Shown one piece after another: positions 43,917 through 52,359 of a stretch of DNA of 64,000 bases (its first letter is position 1; each line of letters begins with the position of its first letter). The stretch comes from JAFGJQ01 sp964495075. Lineage in GTDB: Bacteria > Planctomycetota > Phycisphaerae > UBA1845. A program made the position numbers and the translations under genes. The notes beneath the pieces were generated by a model. The model was not told where the DNA came from. It saw only the letters and a list, made by a program, of their open reading frames with translations, and ran no database searches. Where the stretch lies: assembly GCA_964495075.1 (NCBI GenBank), contig CAZBUJ010000004.1, positions 1-64,000 of the forward strand, read 5' to 3'.

Positions 43917-44858
43917 CTACGTCTGCCGGTGGTGGCCGTCGGCATGGGGTTCGGCGTCGAGACCGAATCGCTGGCAGTAGCGCCGGAACAACGCGCGAGC
44001 GCTGGCAAACATCGAGTGCGGACTCAGAAAATGCGAGAATTCGAACGTGATGAGCTTCTCCACGCCGGCCTGCCGGGCCGCATCCAGCTTGAACTCCAGC
44101 TTCCGCCAGTCGATGGGCGGAAACTTGATCGGCGTGTCGCGGTCGAGGGTCTCCACGTTCGACCAGCAGGTGATGCCAGCCTCCCGGGTCATTTGCACAT
44201 TAGTGGTCAGATAGTCCGGCAGGTCGACGTAGTCGACGTGACCGTCCTGAAAGGCCACGATGTCGACGCACTCCCGCAATCGGCTGAGGATGGCGTGCCA
44301 CTCCGCCTCGTGCTGTTCCCGGGTTATCCCGCCGTTGCCCTCCGGTGCCTTGGGACCGGCGATGTAAGGCGAGATCAGGGTCGGCTGGTCGGGGGTCAGC
44401 GATTTGGCATGCCGGCCCACCTCGACCACGAGCTCAACCTGTTCTGGCCGGTCGCGGCACAGTTCGAACGAGAGGTACCACCCGGCGAACGCGGGGTGGG
44501 ACCCGTACCGTTGCTTCACTTCGACCATGAAATCCCGGTTAACGGCCAGCGCATGCCGGGCGTCGCGGGCCCAGTCGCCGGGGTCGTAAGTGCCCCAGAA
44601 CAACCGCATGCCGTTGTCCGCGGCGAGGTCGAGGAACACCCGTCCCAGATCCTCGCGGGCCGGCAGCATCGGACGGTGTCGGCGGAGGCTCGCGGACTCG
44701 AACACCGCTCGCTCCTTGTACCCGGCCCGGATGATGATCACCGTGTCAATGCCGATGCGGCGCATCACGGCAAACTCCGCCGCCCACTGCTCCGCTCCCC
44801 AGTTCTGATCCGGGATGTCGTGCGTGATTTCGTCCAGAAACGTGCCGGTGATCTTCAT
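43917..44858 (-). CDS. TIM-barrel glycosidase-like protein (DUF4434-like)
   Basis: The 313-residue product starts at ATG 44858 with GGAG seven bases before it. It opens with 'MKITGTFLDEITHDIP' and continues through barrel strands 'DTVIIIRAGYKE', 'RLFWGTYDPGDW', 'FAGWYLSFELCRD', 'VDIVAFQDGHVDYVD', 'ITCWSNVETL' and 'KLITFEFSHFLSP'. Conserved acidic residues at strand ends (Glu in 'LSFELC', Glu in 'NVETL', Glu in 'FEFSH') suit a retaining glycoside hydrolase. The layout resembles DUF4434 proteins. No signal peptide is seen. First gene of a two-gene unit with the FAD oxidoreductase; divergent from the AGE epimerase. Confidence 0.65.
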   Translation of the reverse strand: MKITGTFLDEITHDIPDQNWGAEQWAAEFAVMRRIGIDTVIIIRAGYKERAVFESASLRRHRPMLPAREDLGRVFLDLAADNGMRLFWGTYDPGDWARDARHALAVNRDFMVEVKQRYGSHPAFAGWYLSFELCRDRPEQVELVVEVGRHAKSLTPDQPTLISPYIAGPKAPEGNGGITREQHEAEWHAILSRLRECVDIVAFQDGHVDYVDLPDYLTTNVQMTREAGITCWSNVETLDRDTPIKFPPIDWRKLEFKLDAARQAGVEKLITFEFSHFLSPHSMFASARALFRRYCQRFGLDAEPHADGHHRQT

Positions 44859-45101
44859 GCGGTGCTCCAGCCTTTCCTCGAGCCTCGAGTCACCCTTACC
44901 TCGCCCGCCCCATCCCCTTCCATCCAGCCTCCGTGCCTTGCCGGGCATTGTACTCACGTCCGCGGCACGATGGAATCGCGCACCGGAACGTGACGCGCCC
45001 TCGGTCAGGTGCTATGCTCGGTGCCCGCGCCCCGGCCCCCGCGGACCGGCGGCGGATTGACCAAACGGCGTCCCACAAGCGATGGCGGAGAGAACGGAAC
45101 C

Positions 45102-46280
45102 GTGGATCAAAATCGTCTCGCCGAACTGCGTGATTTCTACCGGGCCGCCTTGTTGGAGGACACGCTCCCGTTCTGGCTGGAGCATTCGGTGGATCGCGAG
45201 GCCGGGGGATTCCTTACTTGCCTCGAACGCGACGGAAGCGCCTACTCCACCGACAAGTCGGTCTGGCTTCAGGGGCGGGCGACGTGGATGTTTGCCACGC
45301 TTTGCGCGGTGATCGACCGGCGTCCGGAATGGGTTGACGCGGCGCGGCACGGCTGTGCCTTTCTCACCACCCACTGCTTCGGCCCGGGCGGCAAGATGTA
45401 TTTCACGGTCGACCGTCAGGGCCGACCGCTCCGCATGCGCCGGTACGTCTACAGCGAGATGTTCGCCGCGATCGCCTTTGCGACGCTCGCCGCCGTCACC
45501 GGCGACGAGACGCTCAAGCGTCGGGCGGTGGACGTGTTCGACTTCATGATTCGATACCTGACCACCCCGGACCTCATCGAGCCGAAGACCGACCCGAAAA
45601 CGCGGCCCATGAAGGGACTCGCCCCGATCATGTGCGTGCTGAACGTGGCGGAGACCATGCTCCTCCTCGACGAGGACAAGCCACGCTACGAGAAGATCAT
45701 GGACGATCTCATGGCCGAGGTCTTCCGCGACTTCGTGAAGCCCGGCGACGGCGTGGTGCTCGAGGTGGTCGGCCCCCACGGCGAACGGCTTGACAACCCG
45801 GACGGGCGGGTGATGAACCCCGGGCACGCGATCGAGACGGCCTGGTTCATGATGGAGGTGGCCCGGCGACGCGGCGACGACGCGCTGGCCCGGCGCGCCG
45901 CCCGGATCGTGGACTGGTGCTTCGACCGCGGCTGGGACGACAACTACGGCGGGCTGTTCTACTTCATCGACGTGGAAGGCAAGCCGTCCCCGTACCTCGA
46001 ACACGACATGAAACTGTGGTGGCCGCACTCGGAAGCGCTCTACGCCACGCTGCTCGCGTGGCACCTCACCGGCGAAGAAAAGTACCTCGGGCTGTACGAG
46101 CGCGTGCACGAGTGGACCTTCAGTCATCTTCCCGACGAAAAGTTCGGCGAATGGTTCGGATACCTGCACCGTGACGGCACGCGCTCGACGGATCTGAAGG
46201 GCAGCATGTGGAAAGGACCGTTTCACGTGCCGCGGGCGCAGCTCTACTGCTGGCGACTGTGCGATTCACTGGCGCGATAG
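45102..46280 (+). CDS. N-acylglucosamine 2-epimerase (AGE) family protein
   Basis: The 392-residue product, with a GTG start at 45102 behind GGAGAG, has the usual AGE length and an all-helical (alpha/alpha)6 barrel pattern. Segments 'VWLQGRATWMFATL', 'NPGHAIETAWF' with His242, 'WWPHSEALYATLLAWH' with His309, and 'WKGPFHVPRA' with His375 match the catalytic and substrate-binding positions of AGE enzymes (pig His248 and His382 correspond to His242 and His375). AGE interconverts GlcNAc and ManNAc; relatives act on cellobiose or mannose. Cytoplasmic. It heads a seven-gene plus-strand run ending with NlpC/P60. A GlcNAc role fits, but the sugar is not fixed by the sequence. Confidence 0.85.
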   Translation: MDQNRLAELRDFYRAALLEDTLPFWLEHSVDREAGGFLTCLERDGSAYSTDKSVWLQGRATWMFATLCAVIDRRPEWVDAARHGCAFLTTHCFGPGGKMYFTVDRQGRPLRMRRYVYSEMFAAIAFATLAAVTGDETLKRRAVDVFDFMIRYLTTPDLIEPKTDPKTRPMKGLAPIMCVLNVAETMLLLDEDKPRYEKIMDDLMAEVFRDFVKPGDGVVLEVVGPHGERLDNPDGRVMNPGHAIETAWFMMEVARRRGDDALARRAARIVDWCFDRGWDDNYGGLFYFIDVEGKPSPYLEHDMKLWWPHSEALYATLLAWHLTGEEKYLGLYERVHEWTFSHLPDEKFGEWFGYLHRDGTRSTDLKGSMWKGPFHVPRAQLYCWRLCDSLAR

Positions 46281-46320
46281 GGGGCGGCACGCCCCTGCAC
46301 ACGGACGGCGAGGCAAGACC

Positions 46321-47094
46321 ATGATCGACGAGTGGGACCTGACCGCCACCAACCTTCACCGGCTCACGCAAAGACGCTACGAGGTGGCCGTGCTGCCCGT
46401 GGGGGCCATCGAGGCCCACAATCGGCACCTCCCGGAAGGAGAGGACTATCTGCACAGCACGTACATCGCACGCCGCTGCTGTAAGACGGCGTGGCCGGCG
46501 TGCGAATCCGTGCTCTGCCTTCCGGCCCTGCCGTACGGCGTGGACTGCAACCTGAAGGCGTTCCCATTCTCCATTCACGTGTCCCAGGCCGCGCTGGACG
46601 CGATGGTGCGGGAGATCATCGTGTCGTTGCGCGGATTTGGCATTCGCAAGATCGTCATTGTCAACGGCCACGGCGGTAACGACTTCACACCGCTGATCCG
46701 GCAGGTGCAGTCCGACCTGGATGCGCACGTGTTCCTGGTCAACTGGTGGCAGGTCGGGCATGACCGCTTCGACGAGTTCTTCGAGGCACCGGACGATCAC
46801 GCGGGGGAGTTCGAAACGTCGGTCGCGCTGGCCTTGCATCCCGAGCTGGTGGAGCTCGATGTGGCCGGCGACGGGCAGGCCAGACCTTTCCGATTCGAAG
46901 CGCTGCGGAAAGGTTGGGTTCGCACGAGTCGCGACTTCTCACGCGTCAACGACCATTGCGGCGCAGGCGACCCGTCGCGGGCGACGGCCGAGAAAGGCCG
47001 GCGCTATCTGGATCTCGTGTGCGACCGCCTGTCCACGTTCCTGGTGGCGCTGGCCCGGTCGGAAATCGACGCCCGATTCCCCCACGCACCATAG
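46321..47094 (+). CDS. Creatininase-family amidohydrolase
   Basis: The 257-residue product has the creatininase metal-binding pattern: 'VGAIEAHNRHLPEGED' (Glu31, His33, Asp42), 'VIVNGHGGN' (His117) and 'DDHAGEFETS' (Glu163). The family hydrolyses cyclic amides (creatinine) or formamides in cofactor and metabolite pathways. The length is normal and no export signal is seen. It is 40 bases downstream of the AGE gene. In this locus a cyclic or N-acyl amide from wall catabolism, such as a lactam, is conceivable, but no substrate can be read from the sequence. Confidence 0.82.
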   Translation: MIDEWDLTATNLHRLTQRRYEVAVLPVGAIEAHNRHLPEGEDYLHSTYIARRCCKTAWPACESVLCLPALPYGVDCNLKAFPFSIHVSQAALDAMVREIIVSLRGFGIRKIVIVNGHGGNDFTPLIRQVQSDLDAHVFLVNWWQVGHDRFDEFFEAPDDHAGEFETSVALALHPELVELDVAGDGQARPFRFEALRKGWVRTSRDFSRVNDHCGAGDPSRATAEKGRRYLDLVCDRLSTFLVALARSEIDARFPHAP

Positions 47095-47132
47095 GCGTTT
47101 TTCCGTTCGCGTGCATGGAGAATAGCGGAACG

Positions 47133-50081
47133 ATGATACAGCGCATGGTACGCAAGGCATCGACACCTAATCGGCGACGCGACGTAGCCGTCGTCGCCTG
47201 GGCGGCTGTTTTTACGTTGACCGTCCCGTGCGTCGCGCGAGCGGCGGAACGCGTGCTGGCCGCAGGGCCGGTGCAGGTCACCGTGAACGGCTGGAACCGG
47301 GGCGTGTCGGTCGCCTGGAACGGCGTCCCGGTCAGCGTCGGCAGCAACATGGTGGTGACCGAACCGCCGTGGTCGCCCCACTACTACCTCGGACCGGACG
47401 GCAGCGTGGTGGACGTCGCCACCCCGGGGGAGCTCAGCGGCGGTGGTGTGCGGTTGCGCCTCAAACACCGCGCGAAAGACGGTTCATTCATCGCCGACGA
47501 CACGATCACCACCTACCCCAACGGGACGGTGGAACGCACGCTGCAAGGGCAGTTCACACGCGAAGACGGGGAGGCGCTGATCCAGTGGACCGCGGCGTGC
47601 CTGAATCCGGCCTTGATCGTCGGACGCAAGTACGAGGCCCGGCTCAAGGATGGCACTACGCGAGAGGGCGTGGTACCGGTCGACCCGGCTTCGTCCGACG
47701 CCAATGAGGCGGCGCTGGCCAAAGGGTTCACGTCGATCACGTTCGACTCCCGCATCGGGCCGATCCGGATCTCGGCGGACATCAGCCCCGGCGACATGAT
47801 CTGCTACGACTACCGCAAAAGCCAATGGGCCGACGCGTCCCGCCCGTACTTCTGGCTGGGTGATCTCGGGACGCGGTTCAAGAAAGGCGACACGCTCGGC
47901 TACCGCATCACGATCCAGTTGCCGTCCGGCGGCGACGCAGTGCAGCCGCAGTCGGTTCGGCGGGGGAAGGTGACGATCCATCCGCAAGGCACCGCCCAGG
48001 GCATCACACTCGGGGCCCCGCCCGTCGTGATCCCGCGCCCCAAGCAGATGGACGCCCGAGGCAAGTATCTGCCGCTCGGCGTCTTCGCCGGCCCCGATGC
48101 GCAGCCGATCCAGGCGGACGAGCACGCAAGAGAGGTTCTCGGGATCGGCAGCGGCGCCGCGCCGGTGTATGACGCCATCTGCGGGTTCCTCGGCTGCGGA
48201 GCCCCCCGGCCGCCGGCGCAGCCGAATTCGCCGGTCAACGAACCGGCCGGCCGACCCGTCGTGCGACTGCTCGAACCGGAGGACGGGCAGCGCCTCCCCG
48301 AGGAAGGCTACGAAGTCGACGTCGGCGATGACGGCATCATGATCCGGGCGAACGAGGCGCGGGGGTTCCTTTATGCCTTGCAGACGTTGCGTCAACTGAA
48401 GGTCACCCTACCCTCGCCGGGTCCATCCGGCGCCGGCGAGGCGGCCGTTCAACACGTTCATGTCCGCGACTGGCCGTCGTTGTCGTTTCGTGGCGTGCAC
48501 CTTTTCACGGGTGGGCAGGGCAATGATCTGCACCGTAAACTTCTCCGCAAGGTGATCGGCGGTCTCAAGATGAACCACGTGGTTCTCGAGGCGGAGTACA
48601 TCGAGTGGGACTCGCATCCGGAGATCCATCATCCCGAGTACGGCATGCCCAAGGACGAGGTGCGGGAGTTGCTCGATCTTTGCCGCGAATTGCAGATCGA
48701 AGTCATCCCGCTGGTCATGTCGCTCGGGCACTGCCAGTGGATGTTTGAAACGGGGCACCACGCGGACCTGGCCGAGGACCCGGACGCCGACTGGGCGTAC
48801 TGCGTGACGAACCCCAAGACCTACGAGTTCATCTACGAGATCTACCAGGAAGCGATCGACCTGTTCAAGCCGAAGATCTTCCACATCGGTCATGACGAGT
48901 TCCATCACCGGGGCCGCGTGCCGTATCGCGAATCCAGCAAGAAGTTCACGGTCGAAGAGCTGTTCCTGATGGACACGCTGCGGCATCACCAGTGGTTCAA
49001 GGAGCGCGGCATCCGTTTGATGATGTGGGGTGACATGCTGCTGGGCAAAGGCGAAGGGCCGGACGCCTGTCACGCCGCGTCGGAGAAATCCGCCAAAGCG
49101 CTTCGGGCCAAGCTGCCGAAGGACATCGTCATCGCCGACTGGCACTACGTGGACGCGCCGCCGGACCAGTACGTCAACCTCGACGCATTCGCGGCGGATG
49201 GGTTCACCACCGTGGCGTCGACGTGGTCGCGACCGGGCAACATCGTGCGGTTCGCGCAGGCCGCCCACGACAAGAAGGCGCTGGGTCATCTGCAAACCAC
49301 GTGGGCGGGTTACTCGCTCGACCCGAGTTGCTTCCAGAACGAGATTCATCAATACGCGGCCTACGTGCTGGCTGCGGAGGCCGGTTGGAACGCCGAGGAC
49401 CCGCCCGATCCCGACGCCTACCCGTTCGCCACGTACTTTCTGGATCGAATGGGAATGAGCAGCCTCAAGCCCGGCTACCGCTCCGGCTGGACGGCGAGCC
49501 TGGGGCCGGCGTTCAACTACTCGCTCGTCGCCACGGATGCGAATGGATGGTTCGGGCTTGGGCCCGACCACGATCTATCCGCGATGCCGGGTGGCTTGAC
49601 GCGCTTCAAGGGGTTGACGTTTGAAGTGGGCGATTCGGGGGCTCCGGCGCTGACGGCCATCGTGCTGCGCAGCAAGATGAGCCGCGGCTTCGATTTTCCC
49701 AGCCGCGTGGAACTGGAGATCGGCGCGAAGGCCGCCCAGTTGGCCGTGCTGCACACCACCGACTTCCCTTGTGCCCGCGGCACGCGGCTGGGCGAGTATG
49801 TAATCACGTACGAGGACGGGACGGAGACGAAGACGGACCTCGTGTACGGCCACAACGTGCTCGCGCACACCGATCCCACGGCCGTCGCCGACGCGCCGAT
49901 CGTGTGGCAAGGTCGCACGAAGGCCGGCCAGCCGGTCTCCCTTCGCGCGTTGATCTGGGACAATCCGCACCCGGAGAATACGATTCGAACGTTCACTGCC
50001 CAATCGGCGGACGCCGCGGCGTCGCTGGTCGTTATCGGATTGACGGGTCTGGACGCACCTGCGCCTGCGTCGGAGCCTTAG
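47133..50081 (+). CDS. Exported GH20-like beta-N-acetylhexosaminidase
   Basis: The 982-residue product is given a start at ATG 47133 (GGAG 12 bases upstream); ATGs at 47115 and 47145 are alternatives. A signal peptide ends near 'CVARAA'. Residues about 30-265 are beta-rich, about 285-430 a GH20b-like domain with 'GFLYALQTLRQL', and about 440-790 a GH20 TIM barrel starting 'SFRGVHLFTGG' with the catalytic pair Asp588-Glu589 in 'FHIGHDEFHHRG' and 'MMWGDMLLG'. A C-terminal beta-sandwich of about 150 residues follows. It would remove terminal GlcNAc from glycan fragments outside the cytoplasm. Six bases separate its stop from the next start, so it is within a tight operon. Confidence 0.83.
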   Translation: MIQRMVRKASTPNRRRDVAVVAWAAVFTLTVPCVARAAERVLAAGPVQVTVNGWNRGVSVAWNGVPVSVGSNMVVTEPPWSPHYYLGPDGSVVDVATPGELSGGGVRLRLKHRAKDGSFIADDTITTYPNGTVERTLQGQFTREDGEALIQWTAACLNPALIVGRKYEARLKDGTTREGVVPVDPASSDANEAALAKGFTSITFDSRIGPIRISADISPGDMICYDYRKSQWADASRPYFWLGDLGTRFKKGDTLGYRITIQLPSGGDAVQPQSVRRGKVTIHPQGTAQGITLGAPPVVIPRPKQMDARGKYLPLGVFAGPDAQPIQADEHAREVLGIGSGAAPVYDAICGFLGCGAPRPPAQPNSPVNEPAGRPVVRLLEPEDGQRLPEEGYEVDVGDDGIMIRANEARGFLYALQTLRQLKVTLPSPGPSGAGEAAVQHVHVRDWPSLSFRGVHLFTGGQGNDLHRKLLRKVIGGLKMNHVVLEAEYIEWDSHPEIHHPEYGMPKDEVRELLDLCRELQIEVIPLVMSLGHCQWMFETGHHADLAEDPDADWAYCVTNPKTYEFIYEIYQEAIDLFKPKIFHIGHDEFHHRGRVPYRESSKKFTVEELFLMDTLRHHQWFKERGIRLMMWGDMLLGKGEGPDACHAASEKSAKALRAKLPKDIVIADWHYVDAPPDQYVNLDAFAADGFTTVASTWSRPGNIVRFAQAAHDKKALGHLQTTWAGYSLDPSCFQNEIHQYAAYVLAAEAGWNAEDPPDPDAYPFATYFLDRMGMSSLKPGYRSGWTASLGPAFNYSLVATDANGWFGLGPDHDLSAMPGGLTRFKGLTFEVGDSGAPALTAIVLRSKMSRGFDFPSRVELEIGAKAAQLAVLHTTDFPCARGTRLGEYVITYEDGTETKTDLVYGHNVLAHTDPTAVADAPIVWQGRTKAGQPVSLRALIWDNPHPENTIRTFTAQSADAAASLVVIGLTGLDAPAPASEP

Positions 50082-50087
50082 ATCGAC

Positions 50088-50525
50088 ATGAGCACCGACG
50101 GCGACCATCACGACCGGCACGGCTGTCCGGGCAATGCGGCGTTTGATCCGTCCGCCGAGGTTGATCCCACCGCGGCCCTGGCCCGCATCGATGTGCAGCT
50201 ACGGGTCCACCCGGATCCATTGCGTTTGCCCGGCAAAGTGGTGTACGGCGCGTGGGATCCGCTGCTGCGCAGGATCGACTTGTACGGTTGCGACGACTCC
50301 CGGTCGGATCTGGAAATCATGCTGAGCTTCGGGCACGAACTCTACCATGCGATCGCCGACGAGCCGGGCGATACGTGCATTGCCGAGACGCAGGCCGACC
50401 AGTTCGCCGAGGCGTGGTGCGCCCGGCTGGGCCCGGCCGGAGTCACCGCGTGGAGCCAGGCACTTCGGCGGCTCCGTTCCGACCCTTCGACATCGGACGA
50501 CGATGCGAATCGCGTGCGACGATGA
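50088..50525 (+). CDS. Small HExxH metallopeptidase-like protein
   Basis: The 145-residue product carries a zincin motif GHELYHAI (His83, Glu84, His87) with a candidate third ligand Glu100 in 'IAETQADQFAEAW', the spacing seen in many gluzincin-type and IrrE/ImmA-like domains. There is no signal peptide. The first 20 residues are His/Asp-rich. Its stop codon overlaps the start of the following transporter gene (ATGA), so it is translated with it. A cytoplasmic or regulatory peptidase acting on a wall peptide, or a processing factor for the operon, is possible; the specificity cannot be told. Confidence 0.6.
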   Translation: MSTDGDHHDRHGCPGNAAFDPSAEVDPTAALARIDVQLRVHPDPLRLPGKVVYGAWDPLLRRIDLYGCDDSRSDLEIMLSFGHELYHAIADEPGDTCIAETQADQFAEAWCARLGPAGVTAWSQALRRLRSDPSTSDDDANRVRR

Positions 50526-52348
50526 CCTACCTTGTCGGTGGCATCCTTCTCCTTGTCTTCCTCGCGTTTGCCGCGTTGATGTTCCTGGAGCGGTTGTCCG
50601 CGCTGCTCGCGCTTCCGCTGATGGCGGTCGCGTTTATCTCCGTGGCGGTGCTGGCCGACCTGCTGCGACCGGCGATGATCATCGAAACCCGAACCGTCAG
50701 CACCGAGGACGCGTTGGGGCGCCCCCGCGTCACCGTCGAAGAGCGGTCCGGCCCGTCACGGTTCGCGCAATGGAAGTCGATGCGGCGGCAGCAGGCCCGG
50801 TTGCTGCACGACAAAGCGCAGCTCCTCGACGAAGCGATCACGGCGGTCGAAGAGGCGCTGGAATACGCGGGGCCTGATCCCGCGAATCGACTCGTCGCTG
50901 TGCTGGCCGAGGTGCGGGACCGTGAACGCCAGTTCGATGCACGCGTCGCGACGACGATGGCAGACGCGCGACGACTCTTCGCCGGCAACCAAGACTCGTT
51001 CCAGAACAAACTGAACGCCATCGCGGGCACGGAGCCGCTCGCCTCGCTGCCCGATGTCTTCGCCGGTGGCCGGAATGCCGAAGCGGACGCCACCGCCCGG
51101 CGCGTGGTGGAACAATGTCGCCGCCAAAGCGCGGTCGCACTGGAGCGACACGCCGCCGCCGGTGAGCCGGACTCGCAGTGGTTCCACGTGAGCAGCGCTG
51201 CCGGGTATGCGCTCCATTACCTGCTCATGATCATCAACCGCGGTGCCTTGTATCTGCACGCGGCCATCATCGCCACGGTGTTCGGCGGGATGTTCGCCGT
51301 GTACGTCAAGAACCTGAAGGTGGCGGAGCGGTTGGTCTACTGGACGGCGGAGTACGCCGGCGAGCGCCCTTTCGTCATGGCGTTGGCGGTGTTCCTCGTG
51401 ACGGCCGGCATCTTCACGTCCGTCGGCGGGCTCGGAACGGTGATCATGCTGGGTACGATCATCCTGCCGATCCTGCGCTCCGTGGGGCTGGGCCCGATCA
51501 TCGGGGCCGGCATCTTTCTGATCGCGATTGCCATGGGCGGCACGCTGCACCCCGTCACCCGGCGGTTGTGGTTGGACTTCTACGGCATTCCCGCGGTTGA
51601 ACTGGACGGGATTCTGTGGACCCTGGTGACGATCTACGCCGCTTGCGGGATCGCCTGGATCGCCTGGGGCACGCGACGCCGGCTGCTCAGCAGCTTTCAG
51701 GCCGTGGCGGTTGACGAAGCGGCCGCCCCGATCGATCGCGTCCCCATCCGGCTGATGATCGCGCCGCTGATCCCGGTTGTGCTCGTGTACTTCGCGGACA
51801 TCGACGAGATCACCGCGTTCACCGTGACGATCGCCTACATGTACATCTGTGTGTGCCGGCGGCAGGGGGCGGGACGCATGTTGGCTCGCTCCCTGATCGA
51901 AGGGGCGCAGACGGTGATGCCGCCGGTGCTGTTGATGGTGGGCATCGGGCTGTTGTTCGTGGCGGTGTCGGCCGAGCCGGTGCAAAGCTACCTTCGGCCG
52001 ATGCTGGCCCGGGCCGTGCCGCACACGCGACTGGGATACATCCTGCTCTTCTCCGCGGCCGCCCCGCTCGCTTTGTACCGCGGCCCGTTGAACGTGTGGG
52101 GCATGGGGCTGGCCGTGTCGGCTACGTTGCTGGCCGCGTCTTCGCTGTCGCCGGCGGCGGTGCTGTGCGCGATCCTGGCCGCCGGCATGTTGCAGGGTGT
52201 GTGTGATCCCACGAACACGGCCAACGTCTGGATCGCCGGGTTCCAGGGCGTCACCGTTAATCAGATTCTGCGGTACACCGTGCTGCCGGTATGGGCGGGG
52301 GCGATCGTGGCGATCGTCATCTTCGGGACGAAGTTCGTCGGTTCGTAG
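50522..52348 (+). CDS. Large membrane transporter, ion-transporter (IT) superfamily-like
   Basis: The 608-residue product has two hydrophobic N-terminal segments, then a soluble charged helical region of about 150 residues (about 60-210), then about ten more hydrophobic segments. 'LGTIILPILRSVGLGPIIGAG', 'FLIAIAMGGTLHP' and a late 'GVCDPTNTANVWIAG' resemble the half-helix pattern of GntP, TRAP-large-subunit and related IT transporters. The family is not securely identified. It is followed by a hydantoinase/oxoprolinase gene after 11 bases, suggesting uptake of an acid such as 5-oxoproline or another small carboxylate; this is inference. Confidence 0.65.
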   Translation: MTYLVGGILLLVFLAFAALMFLERLSALLALPLMAVAFISVAVLADLLRPAMIIETRTVSTEDALGRPRVTVEERSGPSRFAQWKSMRRQQARLLHDKAQLLDEAITAVEEALEYAGPDPANRLVAVLAEVRDRERQFDARVATTMADARRLFAGNQDSFQNKLNAIAGTEPLASLPDVFAGGRNAEADATARRVVEQCRRQSAVALERHAAAGEPDSQWFHVSSAAGYALHYLLMIINRGALYLHAAIIATVFGGMFAVYVKNLKVAERLVYWTAEYAGERPFVMALAVFLVTAGIFTSVGGLGTVIMLGTIILPILRSVGLGPIIGAGIFLIAIAMGGTLHPVTRRLWLDFYGIPAVELDGILWTLVTIYAACGIAWIAWGTRRRLLSSFQAVAVDEAAAPIDRVPIRLMIAPLIPVVLVYFADIDEITAFTVTIAYMYICVCRRQGAGRMLARSLIEGAQTVMPPVLLMVGIGLLFVAVSAEPVQSYLRPMLARAVPHTRLGYILLFSAAAPLALYRGPLNVWGMGLAVSATLLAASSLSPAAVLCAILAAGMLQGVCDPTNTANVWIAGFQGVTVNQILRYTVLPVWAGAIVAIVIFGTKFVGS

Positions 52349-52359
52349 GCGGGTGCGCC

